Shown in pieces: positions 15,901 to 24,828 of a stretch of 64,000 bases of DNA (position 1 is the first letter of the stretch; each line of letters begins with the position of its first letter). The translations under genes and the position numbers were made by a program. Location of the stretch: assembly GCA_031550085.1 (NCBI GenBank), contig JAVBOY010000038.1, positions 20,452 to 84,451 on the forward strand, in the 5' to 3' direction. The stretch is from UBA4417 sp031550085. GTDB lineage: Bacteria > Bacteroidota > Bacteroidia > Bacteroidales > UBA4417. The notes below the pieces were generated by a model. It was not told where the DNA came from, did not search any database, and saw only the letters and a program-made list of their open reading frames with translations.

Positions 15901-17943
15901 TTAAACCAGCAGGTTATTAAAATCCTCTTCGGAAAGAACGGGAATTCCCAATTGGGTTGCTTTTTTTAACTTCTCTGGCCCCATTTTTTCTCCGGCCAGG
16001 ACATAGGAAGTGTTTTTAGAGATGGAACCTACGTTTTTGCCTCCGTGCGCTTCGATCAGTTCCTTGATTTCATCACGCGAACGGGAAAATATGCCGCTGA
16101 CGACAAAGGTTTTTCCTTGCAGTTTTTCCGATAATTTTTCCGAGGCGTCCGTATTTTGTTCCAGTTGCACACCGGCGGCGCGCAACTTTTCGATTGTTTG
16201 CAAATGCTTGTCTACTTTGAAATAGGCTTCCAATTGACCGGCTATTTTTTCCCCGATTTCTTCCACTTCCAGCAATTCTTCTTTGCTCGCTTTTAGCAGG
16301 TTGTCCATCGTTTTAAAGTGGTTGACCAGCTTTTTGGCAACGGTTTCCCCTACATAGCGGATTCCTAACGCAAAAAATACCTTTTCAAAAGGAATGGATT
16401 TGGATGCTTCGATTCCCGACAGGATGTTTTGAACGCTTCGTTCGCGGAAGCTGATGGTCTTCTCTTTTTTGGTTCCGCTGGCTTCGATGGTTTTTTCCAA
16501 TCCGAGCAATTTATCGAACGTAAGTTGGTAGAAATCGGCAATGTTGCGTACCAGGCCGTTGTTGTATAAAACTTCTACCTTTCCTTCTCCCAAACTTTCG
16601 ATATTCATGGCCTTGCGGCTGATAAAGTGTTCCAGTTTGCCGCGGATTTGCGGCGGGCAATTGTCTTCGTTGGGGCAATAATGCGCAGCTTCTCCTTCGG
16701 CGCGTTCGAGCAAGGCGCCGCACTCGGGGCAGTGGGAAATAAACACAACAGCACTTGCAAATAAATCACGTTTGGATAAATCGACGCCCACGATTTTCGG
16801 GATGATTTCGCCTCCTTTTTCCACCAAAACAGTATCGCCGATGCGGACATCCAGTTTTTCAATGATATCGGCATTGTGCAGGCTGGCACGTTTGACGGTG
16901 GTTCCCGACAAGCGTACCGGTTCCAGGTTGGCGACGGGCGTAACGGCTCCGGTTCTCCCCACCTGGTAATCGATGGAAAGCAATTTTGTAGCCGCTTGTT
17001 CGGCTTTGTATTTGTAGGCAATGGCCCAGCGGGGCGATTTTGCGGTATAGCCTAACTGTTGTTGTTGTGCCAACGAATTGACTTTGATCACGATCCCGTC
17101 AATATCGAACGGCAATTGATGCCGTTTTTCGCCGGTTTTGCGGATAAAAGCCAAAACATCATCCATCGAAGGGCAGAGCTGGGTGTATTCGGATATGTGA
17201 AATCCCCAGTTTTTCAAAGCGTTGATGCTTTCAAAATGCGTTTTGAAAGGGAGGTTTTCACCCAACAGGAAATAGCTGAAATTGTCCAACGGCCGCCGGG
17301 CGACCTCGGCCGAATCCTGCATTTTTAAACTGCCGGCTGCCGCATTCCGGGGATTGGCAAAGGGCGTTTCCCCTTTGGCCATGCGTTCTTCATTGAATTT
17401 CTCGAACCCTTTTTTGAGCATGATAATTTCACCCCGGACTTCGATACCGGACGGGAAATCTCCCTGCAAACGCAAAGGAATGGTCCGGATGGTTTTCACA
17501 TTTTCGGTCACATCGTCGCCCTGAATGCCGTCGCCGCGCGTTACGGCATGCATCAGCAAACCGTTTTCGTAGATTAAGCTGATGGAAAGCCCGTCGAATT
17601 TCAGTTCGCATACATATTCCGGCGAGTCGGTCAGAATTTTGCGAATGCGCAGATCAAAATCGCGCAATTCTTCTTCCGAATACGTATTTCCCAGCGAAAG
17701 CATGGGGTAGCGGTGCCGGATGGTAGCAAATTCTTTGGTAATGGCTCCGCCCACACGCAAGGTAGGCGAGTCGGGAAGGCGCAAATCGGGAAATTGATTT
17801 TCCAACGCAGTCAATTCTTCCAGCAGCATATCAAAATCGTAATCCGGAATGGCCGGTTTGGCCAGTTGATAATACAAGTAATTGTGCCGGTTTATTTGGT
17901 CGGTCAGTTCGGCAATGCGTTGTTGGGCTTCCGGATGCGTCAT
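15901..17943 (-). CDS. ligA: NAD-dependent DNA ligase
   Basis: Replicative ligase sealing nicks in duplex DNA. The 680-residue protein has the Ia domain with YYQLAKPAIPDYDFDMLL, an adenylation domain with CELKFDGLS (adenylated Lys115), an OB fold, a four-Cys zinc finger (CPECG...YCPNEDNC), helix-hairpin-helix repeats (about 510-590) and a C-terminal BRCT domain (about 605-680, with GKTFVVSGIFSRSRDEIK). Complete and intact. Secure. Confidence 0.98.
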   Translation of the reverse strand: MTHPEAQQRIAELTDQINRHNYLYYQLAKPAIPDYDFDMLLEELTALENQFPDLRLPDSPTLRVGGAITKEFATIRHRYPMLSLGNTYSEEELRDFDLRIRKILTDSPEYVCELKFDGLSISLIYENGLLMHAVTRGDGIQGDDVTENVKTIRTIPLRLQGDFPSGIEVRGEIIMLKKGFEKFNEERMAKGETPFANPRNAAAGSLKMQDSAEVARRPLDNFSYFLLGENLPFKTHFESINALKNWGFHISEYTQLCPSMDDVLAFIRKTGEKRHQLPFDIDGIVIKVNSLAQQQQLGYTAKSPRWAIAYKYKAEQAATKLLSIDYQVGRTGAVTPVANLEPVRLSGTTVKRASLHNADIIEKLDVRIGDTVLVEKGGEIIPKIVGVDLSKRDLFASAVVFISHCPECGALLERAEGEAAHYCPNEDNCPPQIRGKLEHFISRKAMNIESLGEGKVEVLYNNGLVRNIADFYQLTFDKLLGLEKTIEASGTKKEKTISFRERSVQNILSGIEASKSIPFEKVFFALGIRYVGETVAKKLVNHFKTMDNLLKASKEELLEVEEIGEKIAGQLEAYFKVDKHLQTIEKLRAAGVQLEQNTDASEKLSEKLQGKTFVVSGIFSRSRDEIKELIEAHGGKNVGSISKNTSYVLAGEKMGPEKLKKATQLGIPVLSEEDFNNLLV

Positions 17944-18152
17944 GGTAAAATCTTTTGCTGAATAAGAAACACGGTTTCGACGGCAAAGTTAGTGAAACCT
18001 TGTGGAACTGGAAATTCCAATGCTGCAGGCATAAGTTCGAAACTCCGGATGGATAGCGGTAACGGGAGGTGTGGCTTATATGCAATTACAATTCACGAGG
18101 ATAGCCTCAATAAAAAAACGATAGTATTTGTATGATAAATAAATTGAAAGGT

Positions 18153-18182
18153 TTGATTTATTTTAACTTTTTTATAGATTTG
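18153..18182 (+). promoter_or_regulatory. Promoter of the DUF898-like gene
   Basis: TTG (18153-18155), 19 nt, then TAGATTTG (18175-18182), 34 nt before the ATG: a clean Bacteroidetes consensus. Confidence 0.6.
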
Positions 18183-18215
18183 CACGCATAAACTTTTTAA
18201 ATCATTGAAACTACT

Positions 18216-18524
18216 ATGGAAAAAGAAAAATCTTACTTTGACGGTGGGTTGTTGCAACTTATCGGCTGGAACCTTTTGGGAATTCTGGTAACTGCTCTGA
18301 CTCTTGGCATCTGTTTGCCATGGGCATTTTGCATGATTTACAAATGGGAAATAAGCCATACCGTGGTGGAAGGCAAAAGGTTGGACTTTGACGGTTCAGC
18401 CGTGAATTTGTTCGGCCAATGGATCAAATGGCTTCTATTGACCATCATAACCTTGGGGATCTACGGCTTTTGGGTTCAAATAAAATTGAAACAATGGCAG
18501 GTAAAACATACGCATTTTGCATAA
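18216..18524 (+). CDS. DUF898 (YjgN-like) small membrane protein
   Basis: A 102-residue protein with the repeated pattern seen in DUF898: SYFDGGLLQLIGWNLLG, a transmembrane helix ending LGICLPWAFC, then FDGSAVNLFGQWIKWLLLTIITLGIYGFW with a second helix. This F-x-G/G-x-LFG ... LGIY-W duplication is characteristic. It is short, holding a single duplicated unit, whereas many homologues are longer. It has its own promoter and terminator, so it is monocistronic. Function unknown. Confidence 0.8.
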   Translation: MEKEKSYFDGGLLQLIGWNLLGILVTALTLGICLPWAFCMIYKWEISHTVVEGKRLDFDGSAVNLFGQWIKWLLLTIITLGIYGFWVQIKLKQWQVKHTHFA

Positions 18525-18532
18525 CAGCCGGA

Positions 18533-18558
18533 AAGTCGCCCATAGGCGACTTTTTTTC
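18533..18558 (+). terminator. Terminator of the DUF898-like gene
   Basis: Stem AAGTCGCC/GGCGACTT (18533-18540 with 18545-18552), 4-nt loop, then a run of T. Confidence 0.85.
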
Positions 18559-18678
18559 TGTTTTTGTATAATAACCATTACAAAAGGCAATATTGAATTT
18601 AACTACTATACGACATTTGGCATAAAAGCTGAAGAATAGGTGATTTTGTGCCTTTTCAATTACCATACCTGCTTCGGC

Positions 18679-18760
18679 GGCGGCTTTGCCGCCTTTGCTT
18701 TTTATCCGGAGCAAATTTCGCTTGAAAAAAATATCAAGCCGGAGGCATCGCCTCAGGCTA
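18679..18760. repeat. Cluster of short GC-rich hairpins
   Basis: GGCGGC-TTT-GCCGCC (18679-18693), CTTGA/TCAAG (about 18720-18739) and GAGGC-ATC-GCCTC (18742-18754), the last extended by AGCC/GGCT. Stem length and 3-nt loops recall the TAC-loop family at 15.5 kb. Part of it (TTTTTATCC...TTTCGCTTG...ATATC) recurs at about 19167-19203. The 18640-18918 open frame through here is not a convincing gene. Confidence 0.6.
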
Positions 18761-18786
18761 ACAAGGGAAATCTTAAAATGACCGAG

Positions 18787-18931
18787 GCTGTTCGAAAAGA
18801 GTTTTTTTTACCACAAAGACACGAAGTTTATACAAAGAGCACAACGTTACTAATTTCGTTTTCATGCCATTGTGTCCTTTGTGCAAGATTCTTTGTGCCT
18901 TGTGGTGAAGTTTTTTGACTTTTTGAACAGC
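18787..18931. repeat. Nested inverted repeat of 145 bp
   Basis: Outer arms GCTGTTCGAAAAG (18787-18799) and CTTTTTGAACAGC (18919-18931) pair with one mismatch. Inside, ACCACAAAGACACGAAG (18810-18826) opposes CTTTGTGCCTTGTGGT (18891-18906). It resembles a small non-coding, MITE-like or REP-type element. No target-site duplication was identified. Confidence 0.6.
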
Positions 18932-18978
18932 TTTATACATCTGTTGATTGGGAAAAAACAGGCTCTTTAAAAGAGAAT

Positions 18979-19131
18979 AAAAAGATCAGTCCCTTTTACC
19001 CAAAAGGGGCTGATCTTTTTTCCAAAAGGAGCTGATCTTTTTTCCAAAAGGGGCTGATCTTTTTTTCAAAAGGGGCTGATCTTTTTCCCAAAAGGGGTTG
19101 ATCTTTTTTTCCAAACGTTCAGCTCCTTTTT
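18979..19131. repeat. 22-bp tandem array capped by inverted units
   Basis: Five direct units (starts 19001, 19023, 19045, 19067, 19089; exactly 22 bp apart), consensus CAAAAGGGGCTGATCTTTTT. An inverted unit lies on the left (18979-19000, AAAAGATCAGTCCCTTTT) and another on the right (19119-19130, TCAGCTCCTTTT). The left cap and first unit form a near-perfect 18-bp terminator-like hairpin. There are no spacers, so it is not a CRISPR. It lies downstream of tsaD on the minus strand. Confidence 0.85.
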
Positions 19132-19241
19132 AGAAGATACCGGTTCGGGTAGCAAAACTGCTCCGCTATTTTTATCCAAAGTAAGTTTCGCTTGCCGGAA
19201 TATCGGGGCTTTGGCACACCTTCGCGTAAGAATGTTTTTTT

Positions 19242-20258
19242 CTAAATACCACTTCGCGAAAATACCGTCAAATCGGGCGAAGCAAATTCCCCTCTTATGT
19301 ATTTTAAATACCCGGTAATGGCTACCATCGCCGCATTGTCGGTTGTAAACTGGAATTCGGGGATAAAGGTTTGGAATCCTTTTGCATTTAAATCGGAAAT
19401 GGCTTTGCGCAATCCGCTGTTTGCCGAAACGCCGCCTGCAATGGCAATGGAGTTACTATTGTACTCTTTGGCCGCTTTCAAAAGTTTGTCCATCAAAGCG
19501 TCGATAACAGCCTTCTGAAACGAGGCGCAAAGATCTTTTAGGTTCTTTTCAATAAAGAGAGGATCGGATTTCAAATGATCGCGCAAAAAATAGAGAAAAG
19601 AAGTTTTCAAGCCGCTGAAACTATAATCGAATCCGGGAATGCGGGGTTTTGCAAATTGAAACGCAAGGGGATTTCCTTCTTGCGCATTTTTGTCGACAAA
19701 AGGGCCGCCGGGGTAAGGAAGATCCAAAATTTTTGCCGCTTTGTCGAACGCTTCGCCGGCCGCATCATCGATGGTTTGCCCGACGATTTTCATGTCGAAA
19801 TAATCGGAAACCAACACGATTTGCGTATGCCCGCCCGAAACCGTAAGGCAAAGGAAGGGAAATTCCGGAACCGCTTTGGTTTTGTCCGCATTTTGGATAA
19901 AGTGCGCCAGCACGTGCGCTTGCATGTGGTTTACGTCGATCATGGGGATTTCGAGCGCTTGCGCAAACGATTTGGCAAAGGTCGTACCGACCAAAAGCGA
20001 GCCTAATAAGCCGGGACCACGGGTAAAGGCGACGGCATGAAGCTGTTTTTTGTCTATATTTGCATCTTTTAGCGCTTTATCAATGGTCGGGATGATGTTT
20101 TGCTGGTGGGCGCGTGAAGCCAATTCGGGAACTACTCCCCCAAAGGTTTCATGCACCTTTTGCGATGCAATAACATTGGATCGCATGACGTTATCACAAA
20201 ACACGGCAGCAGAAGTGTCGTCGCACGAAGATTCGATGGCAAGGAGGTAGACTGGCAT
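19242..20258 (-). CDS. tsaD: tRNA N6-adenosine threonylcarbamoyltransferase TsaD
   Basis: Transfers threonylcarbamoyl from TC-AMP to A37 of ANN-decoding tRNAs, with TsaB/TsaE. The 338-residue length is normal. Signatures: N-terminal IESSCDDTSAAV, the metal-binding HMQAHVLAH (HxxxH), the ASNH-fold LTVSGGHTQIV, and AIAGGVSANSGLR near the C-terminus. Divergent from the TamB-like gene. Downstream on its strand is the 22-bp array. Secure. Confidence 0.97.
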   Translation of the reverse strand: MPVYLLAIESSCDDTSAAVFCDNVMRSNVIASQKVHETFGGVVPELASRAHQQNIIPTIDKALKDANIDKKQLHAVAFTRGPGLLGSLLVGTTFAKSFAQALEIPMIDVNHMQAHVLAHFIQNADKTKAVPEFPFLCLTVSGGHTQIVLVSDYFDMKIVGQTIDDAAGEAFDKAAKILDLPYPGGPFVDKNAQEGNPLAFQFAKPRIPGFDYSFSGLKTSFLYFLRDHLKSDPLFIEKNLKDLCASFQKAVIDALMDKLLKAAKEYNSNSIAIAGGVSANSGLRKAISDLNAKGFQTFIPEFQFTTDNAAMVAITGYLKYIRGEFASPDLTVFSRSGI

Positions 20259-20279
20259 TTTTTTAAATTTTGTTGGAAA

Positions 20280-20312
20280 TAACCTTAGAACCGAATTGAA
20301 AAAATAAGGTTA
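20280..20312. repeat. Short inverted repeat in the tsaD/tamB divergent spacer
   Basis: TAACCTTA (20280-20287) and TAAGGTTA (20305-20312) are perfect inverted 8-mers with a 17-nt gap, between two divergent genes; a possible operator, otherwise unexplained. Confidence 0.3.
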
Positions 20313-20380
20313 CATTCTCTTAAAAGAACAATTAACACCGCAAAATTATTAAAAAAGTATACGTCATATTAATTTCGGTT

Positions 20381-23300
20381 GTGGCAACGTTCCCCATGTT
20401 GCTGGCTTCTGTATTGCTAATCCTGTTCCTGCCTCCCATTCAGGCGTTTTTATCTCAAAAAACAGCCGATTACCTTTCCAAAGAATGGAAAACGGAAGTT
20501 ACCCTGAAAGGAATCTATGTCAGTCCGTTTTTGGATGTAGTGGTGAGGGATTTGAAAATTAACGATCAAAACCACCAACCCATGCTGGAAGTTCCGCGTC
20601 TGGAGGTTTCGGTTGCCAGAATCGATTTGCGGCAGAGAATTGCGGAGTTCAAAAAACTATCCTTATACCATGCCAAGGCAAATGTGCTGCTTGCCGGAGA
20701 GGAACGGGAACTGAATTTGCAGTTTATGATCGATTACTTTTCGGGATCGGATACGACGCAGGAAACGACGCCTTCGAAACCCTGGAAAATCTTATGCCCC
20801 AATGTCGATATTTCAAAAACAAATTTCACCTATCGCAACGAGCCACGCATGGACTTGAATGCACGGAGCATGGATTATGCAAATTTGGTATTTACGGGAA
20901 TTGATTTGAAGTTGCGGAATCTGGCCATTGTAAATGATACCATTTTTGCCCAAATAGAGCAACTTTCGGCAAAGGAGAAATGTGGAATCCATTTAAAAGA
21001 ATTTTCGGCCCAGGCGGTTGTGTCTCCAAGGGAAGTGGTAGCAAAAAACTTGAAAATCAAAACGGAAAACAGCCAGCTTAGCTTGGATCTGAGGTTTTCT
21101 TATAATAACTGGAACGCTTACCTGGATTTTATTGACAGTGTAAAGGTGAGTTCCACCATCCGGACCTCGTCTTTGAGCATGAAGGATATTGCGTTTTTTG
21201 CGCCCGGTATCGCCGGTATGAACGATCGCTTTGTTTTGTCGGGAAACGTGAAGGGGAGCGTTGCGTCGTTTTCGGGGAAATCCATGGATGTTTCGTACGG
21301 GCTTCATACCCGTTTTCGGGGAAATGTGGAATTGACCGGGTTGCCCGATTGGGAAAAAACCTATGCGGATCTTGATATTTCGGAATTAAAGGCTTCCGTC
21401 GATGACATCAAAAGTTTTTCCTTGCCGGGCGGGCAATCGATCGCAGCGCTTCCGGATGAAGTCCAGGTACTGAACAAGATTTTGGTAAAAGGCCGGTTCA
21501 CGGGATTCTACAATAATTTTACCTCCCGGTCTTCCGTCACAACGGATGCCGGAAGCATTTTGACGGATATCAAGCTGGGCCACAATGCCGATACGAAAAC
21601 CTTGTATTACGACGGACATGTGGTTGCCCAAAATTTTGATATCGGGAAAATACTCCACAACGAGAACATTGGGTCGCTTTCGATCAATGCCAACATTAAC
21701 GGGCAAGGATTTGATCCTGCCGAAGCAAAATTTACCCTGAAAGGGGATATCAAAAACGCGGAGCTTTACCAAACGACCCTTAACGATATCCATGTGGACG
21801 GGAGCTACGATAAGAAGAAATTTACCGGGTTTGTATTGCTTTACGATGAGCTGGGATTTTTGGATTTTGAAGGCGAAATCAATTATGCCGACAGTATTCC
21901 GGAATATAACTTCAGTGCAGAGTTGAAAAATGTCCTCCCCACTCATTTGGGGCTTTGGAAACGGGACAGTACGGAGGTGTTTTCGACCAAAATCCGTTTG
22001 AATGGGCGGGGGCATGATTTTAAAGATTTTCAGGGAACCGTGGCGTTTACGGATTTGACGTATCGCGAGGGCGAGAAAGAAATTGTAATTTCCAATTTGT
22101 TTGTTGAAAATAAAGCGCTAAGCCCGACAACGCAGGAAATCCAAATCCAATCGGATGTGGTGGATGCCACATTGAAAGGTGATTACCTGCTGGCTGATTT
22201 TGGAAATTACTACCATAAAATATTTTCACAGTATTTGCCGTCTATTTTTGACAATACGGCCACATTTGATGATTTTGTGTCGGCCGATTTGGAGTTTGAT
22301 ATCCGTTTAAAAAATACCCAGGCCGTCACCGGTATGTTTTTTCCCCGCATTACGCTGGCCGACCAAACAACCCTTTTGGGCAATTACCATTCAAACAGCA
22401 ACCGCTTCCAAATTAATATAGAGTCTCCGTACCTCAACCTGTATGGGGTTTCCTTGCGGGATGTTGCGGTTGAAGGGGCAACCCGGGAAAGTACGTTTTA
22501 CACAAATTTAAAAGCTCATGTGCTGGATTTGAATCCGAGCGAAACCCTGGATACATCCATTTTTAATCTGGAACAGTTTGAATTTCGTACAACATTGGAA
22601 AATAATATATTGGATTATTCCGTTCAATGGAACGATTTATCAGGGAAAGATTTCAACATCGGCTTGATCACGGGAGAACTATTCTTGGATCGCTACCCGG
22701 AAGTTCGTTTTAAAATAGCTCCATCAGCTTTCACGGTGAACGACTCTGTTTGGGCCATCAATCAGGGGAATGACATTGTACTTGACAGCATGGGCATTGC
22801 TGTCCGGAATTTGGTGATTCAGCACCAAGATCAGTTGATTAGTTTATCGGGACAGCTTTCCCATGATCCGCTCGATCAGATGAAACTGGAACTGCAGAAC
22901 TACGACCTGACCCAGTTGGGTGTGTTATTTGATAAGTGGGGGGTAGGCCTGGGCGGGCTTTTATCGGGAAGCGTTATGCTGAGCAGCGTTTACGAAACGC
23001 CGAATGTGGAATCGCAAATAACAATCAAATCGTTTGTGCTCAACGATGAAAAATTCGGAGATGCTGAAATATTCAGCGCCTGGAATCCGCAAAAACAGTC
23101 GATCGACCTCGATACCAAAATCCGGCATCACGGAAATGTGAGCGACCATTTTCCCGTTTCCCTTACCGGTTCCATCTTTCCGCAGGACAAAAAAAATAAC
23201 CTTGATTTGTCGGTCGAGTTGGATAATTTCAGGATCAAGGCCTTGTCTCCGTTTTTCAAAGGATTGTTTTCACGTGTAAAAGGCTTGGGATCGGGTAATT

Positions 23301-24814
23301 TGACGTTAAAAGGGACTTTTGGCGATCCGCAGTTGGAAGGACTGGTGAAGTTGGTTCGTTCCGAATTGACGGTCGATTATTTAAAAACCCCTTACAGCCT
23401 TTCCGGCGATATCAACTTTTCCAAAAATTTAATTTCCTTTAGCGATGTGAAATTTTCCGATTCCATTTCCGGAAAAGGCTCAGCCAGCGGTAAAATCAAA
23501 CACAAAGGCTTTCGCGATTGGAATTTAGACATCACGGTAAACGCCGATAAACTATTGGCATTGAATACCGGATACAGTTTTACCGAACAGTATTACGGGA
23601 AAGCTTTTGTTACCGGAGATTTCACGTTGAAAGGGCCGATCAACGATTTGCGGATGAAAATAAACGCCACCTCGGAGAAAGGTACGCAACTTTATTTGCC
23701 GATCAGTTACAGTGTAAGTATTTCCGACAACGATTTCATCCAGTATGTATCCAAATCCGGGGGAAAAGATACCGTCGACAAAAAGGTTGAAATTCCGGTA
23801 CCGGTTGAAAAATCGAACCTTACGTTGGATATGGCGATCAATGCCACAAGGGATGCTGCCGTCGAAATCATTTTGCCCTACCAAATGGGAAATATCAAGG
23901 CGCGGGGAGAAGGACCGATCAACATGGCGCTTGATACCCGGGGAGGATTTAACCTTACCGGCCAGTACATTATGGATCAGGGAAGTTTCTTGTTCAGCAG
24001 TTTGCAGGGATTTTTCAGCCGGACTTTCGATATCAAAAAGGGAAGCACCATCACATTTAACGGGAGTACCGATAACATTGATATCAAGATGACGGCAGTT
24101 TATAAATTGGAAACTTCGATGGGCGGCATACCCGAATTTGCCAATAATCCCGATTATGCAAACCGCAGTATTCCGGTGGATTGCTACATTTACCTGACGA
24201 ACAGTTTATACAATCCCGATATCCGCTTCAGCATCCAGTTGCCCGATGTTGATGCCGAAACCCAGCGGATGGTCTATAAGTACCTTGACACGGCCAATGT
24301 TTCGGTTTTGAACCAACAAGTAATTTCGTTGCTGGTGTTAAACACATTTACCAGCGGCTCCGACAACGTCACGCTTTCATCAAGCATTGGAGCCTCTTCA
24401 CTGAGCATTTTGACAAGCCAGGTGAGCGGTTTCCTCTCCCAATTAACCAAGCGGGTTGATATCGGTGTGAAATACAGGCCGGGCGATGCGGTGTCTTCGG
24501 ATGAAATCGGAGTCGCCATGTCGACACAGTTATTGAATAACCGGTTGATTATCAACGGAGGGGTTGGGGTAAACTCTTACGGGAATAGCAGCCAGCAGGT
24601 GGCCGAATACGATAACAATAACTGGGTCCTGGATTTGAATATCGAATATAAAATCACGGAGGACGGGCGGATTCGTGCAAAAGCGTTTAATAAAACCAAC
24701 AACTCGCTGGATATGTCGAGTTATCAATCGCCGTATACACAAGGAGTCGGGGTTGTTTTTCGAAAAAGATTTAATAAACTCCCCGAATTATTTGTCCCTC
24801 AAAAAAGAAAGTGA
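20381..24814 (+). CDS. TamB-like translocation/assembly protein (DUF490)
   Basis: A very large (1477 residues from GTG 20381) AsmA/TamB-type envelope protein, thought to form a periplasm-spanning groove for outer-membrane assembly or lipid transport. It has an N-terminal membrane anchor (LLASVLLILFLPPIQAF), then a long series of beta-rich repeats, and a C-terminal TamB/DUF490 domain (about 1150-1450, ending KITEDGRIRAKAFNK and GVGVVFRKRFNK). No ATG is near the start. GTG gives an anchor with no preceding basic residues; the frame is open 15 more codons upstream, where KIIKKVY would supply them if an ATT (20345 or 20348) were used. Family sure, start unsure. Confidence 0.85.
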   Translation: MATFPMLLASVLLILFLPPIQAFLSQKTADYLSKEWKTEVTLKGIYVSPFLDVVVRDLKINDQNHQPMLEVPRLEVSVARIDLRQRIAEFKKLSLYHAKANVLLAGEERELNLQFMIDYFSGSDTTQETTPSKPWKILCPNVDISKTNFTYRNEPRMDLNARSMDYANLVFTGIDLKLRNLAIVNDTIFAQIEQLSAKEKCGIHLKEFSAQAVVSPREVVAKNLKIKTENSQLSLDLRFSYNNWNAYLDFIDSVKVSSTIRTSSLSMKDIAFFAPGIAGMNDRFVLSGNVKGSVASFSGKSMDVSYGLHTRFRGNVELTGLPDWEKTYADLDISELKASVDDIKSFSLPGGQSIAALPDEVQVLNKILVKGRFTGFYNNFTSRSSVTTDAGSILTDIKLGHNADTKTLYYDGHVVAQNFDIGKILHNENIGSLSINANINGQGFDPAEAKFTLKGDIKNAELYQTTLNDIHVDGSYDKKKFTGFVLLYDELGFLDFEGEINYADSIPEYNFSAELKNVLPTHLGLWKRDSTEVFSTKIRLNGRGHDFKDFQGTVAFTDLTYREGEKEIVISNLFVENKALSPTTQEIQIQSDVVDATLKGDYLLADFGNYYHKIFSQYLPSIFDNTATFDDFVSADLEFDIRLKNTQAVTGMFFPRITLADQTTLLGNYHSNSNRFQINIESPYLNLYGVSLRDVAVEGATRESTFYTNLKAHVLDLNPSETLDTSIFNLEQFEFRTTLENNILDYSVQWNDLSGKDFNIGLITGELFLDRYPEVRFKIAPSAFTVNDSVWAINQGNDIVLDSMGIAVRNLVIQHQDQLISLSGQLSHDPLDQMKLELQNYDLTQLGVLFDKWGVGLGGLLSGSVMLSSVYETPNVESQITIKSFVLNDEKFGDAEIFSAWNPQKQSIDLDTKIRHHGNVSDHFPVSLTGSIFPQDKKNNLDLSVELDNFRIKALSPFFKGLFSRVKGLGSGNLTLKGTFGDPQLEGLVKLVRSELTVDYLKTPYSLSGDINFSKNLISFSDVKFSDSISGKGSASGKIKHKGFRDWNLDITVNADKLLALNTGYSFTEQYYGKAFVTGDFTLKGPINDLRMKINATSEKGTQLYLPISYSVSISDNDFIQYVSKSGGKDTVDKKVEIPVPVEKSNLTLDMAINATRDAAVEIILPYQMGNIKARGEGPINMALDTRGGFNLTGQYIMDQGSFLFSSLQGFFSRTFDIKKGSTITFNGSTDNIDIKMTAVYKLETSMGGIPEFANNPDYANRSIPVDCYIYLTNSLYNPDIRFSIQLPDVDAETQRMVYKYLDTANVSVLNQQVISLLVLNTFTSGSDNVTLSSSIGASSLSILTSQVSGFLSQLTKRVDIGVKYRPGDAVSSDEIGVAMSTQLLNNRLIINGGVGVNSYGNSSQQVAEYDNNNWVLDLNIEYKITEDGRIRAKAFNKTNNSLDMSSYQSPYTQGVGVVFRKRFNKLPELFVPQKRK

Positions 24815-24828
24815 CCGGAGAAACAATA

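Noticed and set aside
18640..18918. Open frame of 92 codons
   Set aside because: It crosses the hairpin cluster and nested inverted repeat; its content is explained by those repeats.
18979..19131. Possible CRISPR array
   Set aside because: The 22-bp units are directly adjacent with no spacers and no cas genes are nearby.
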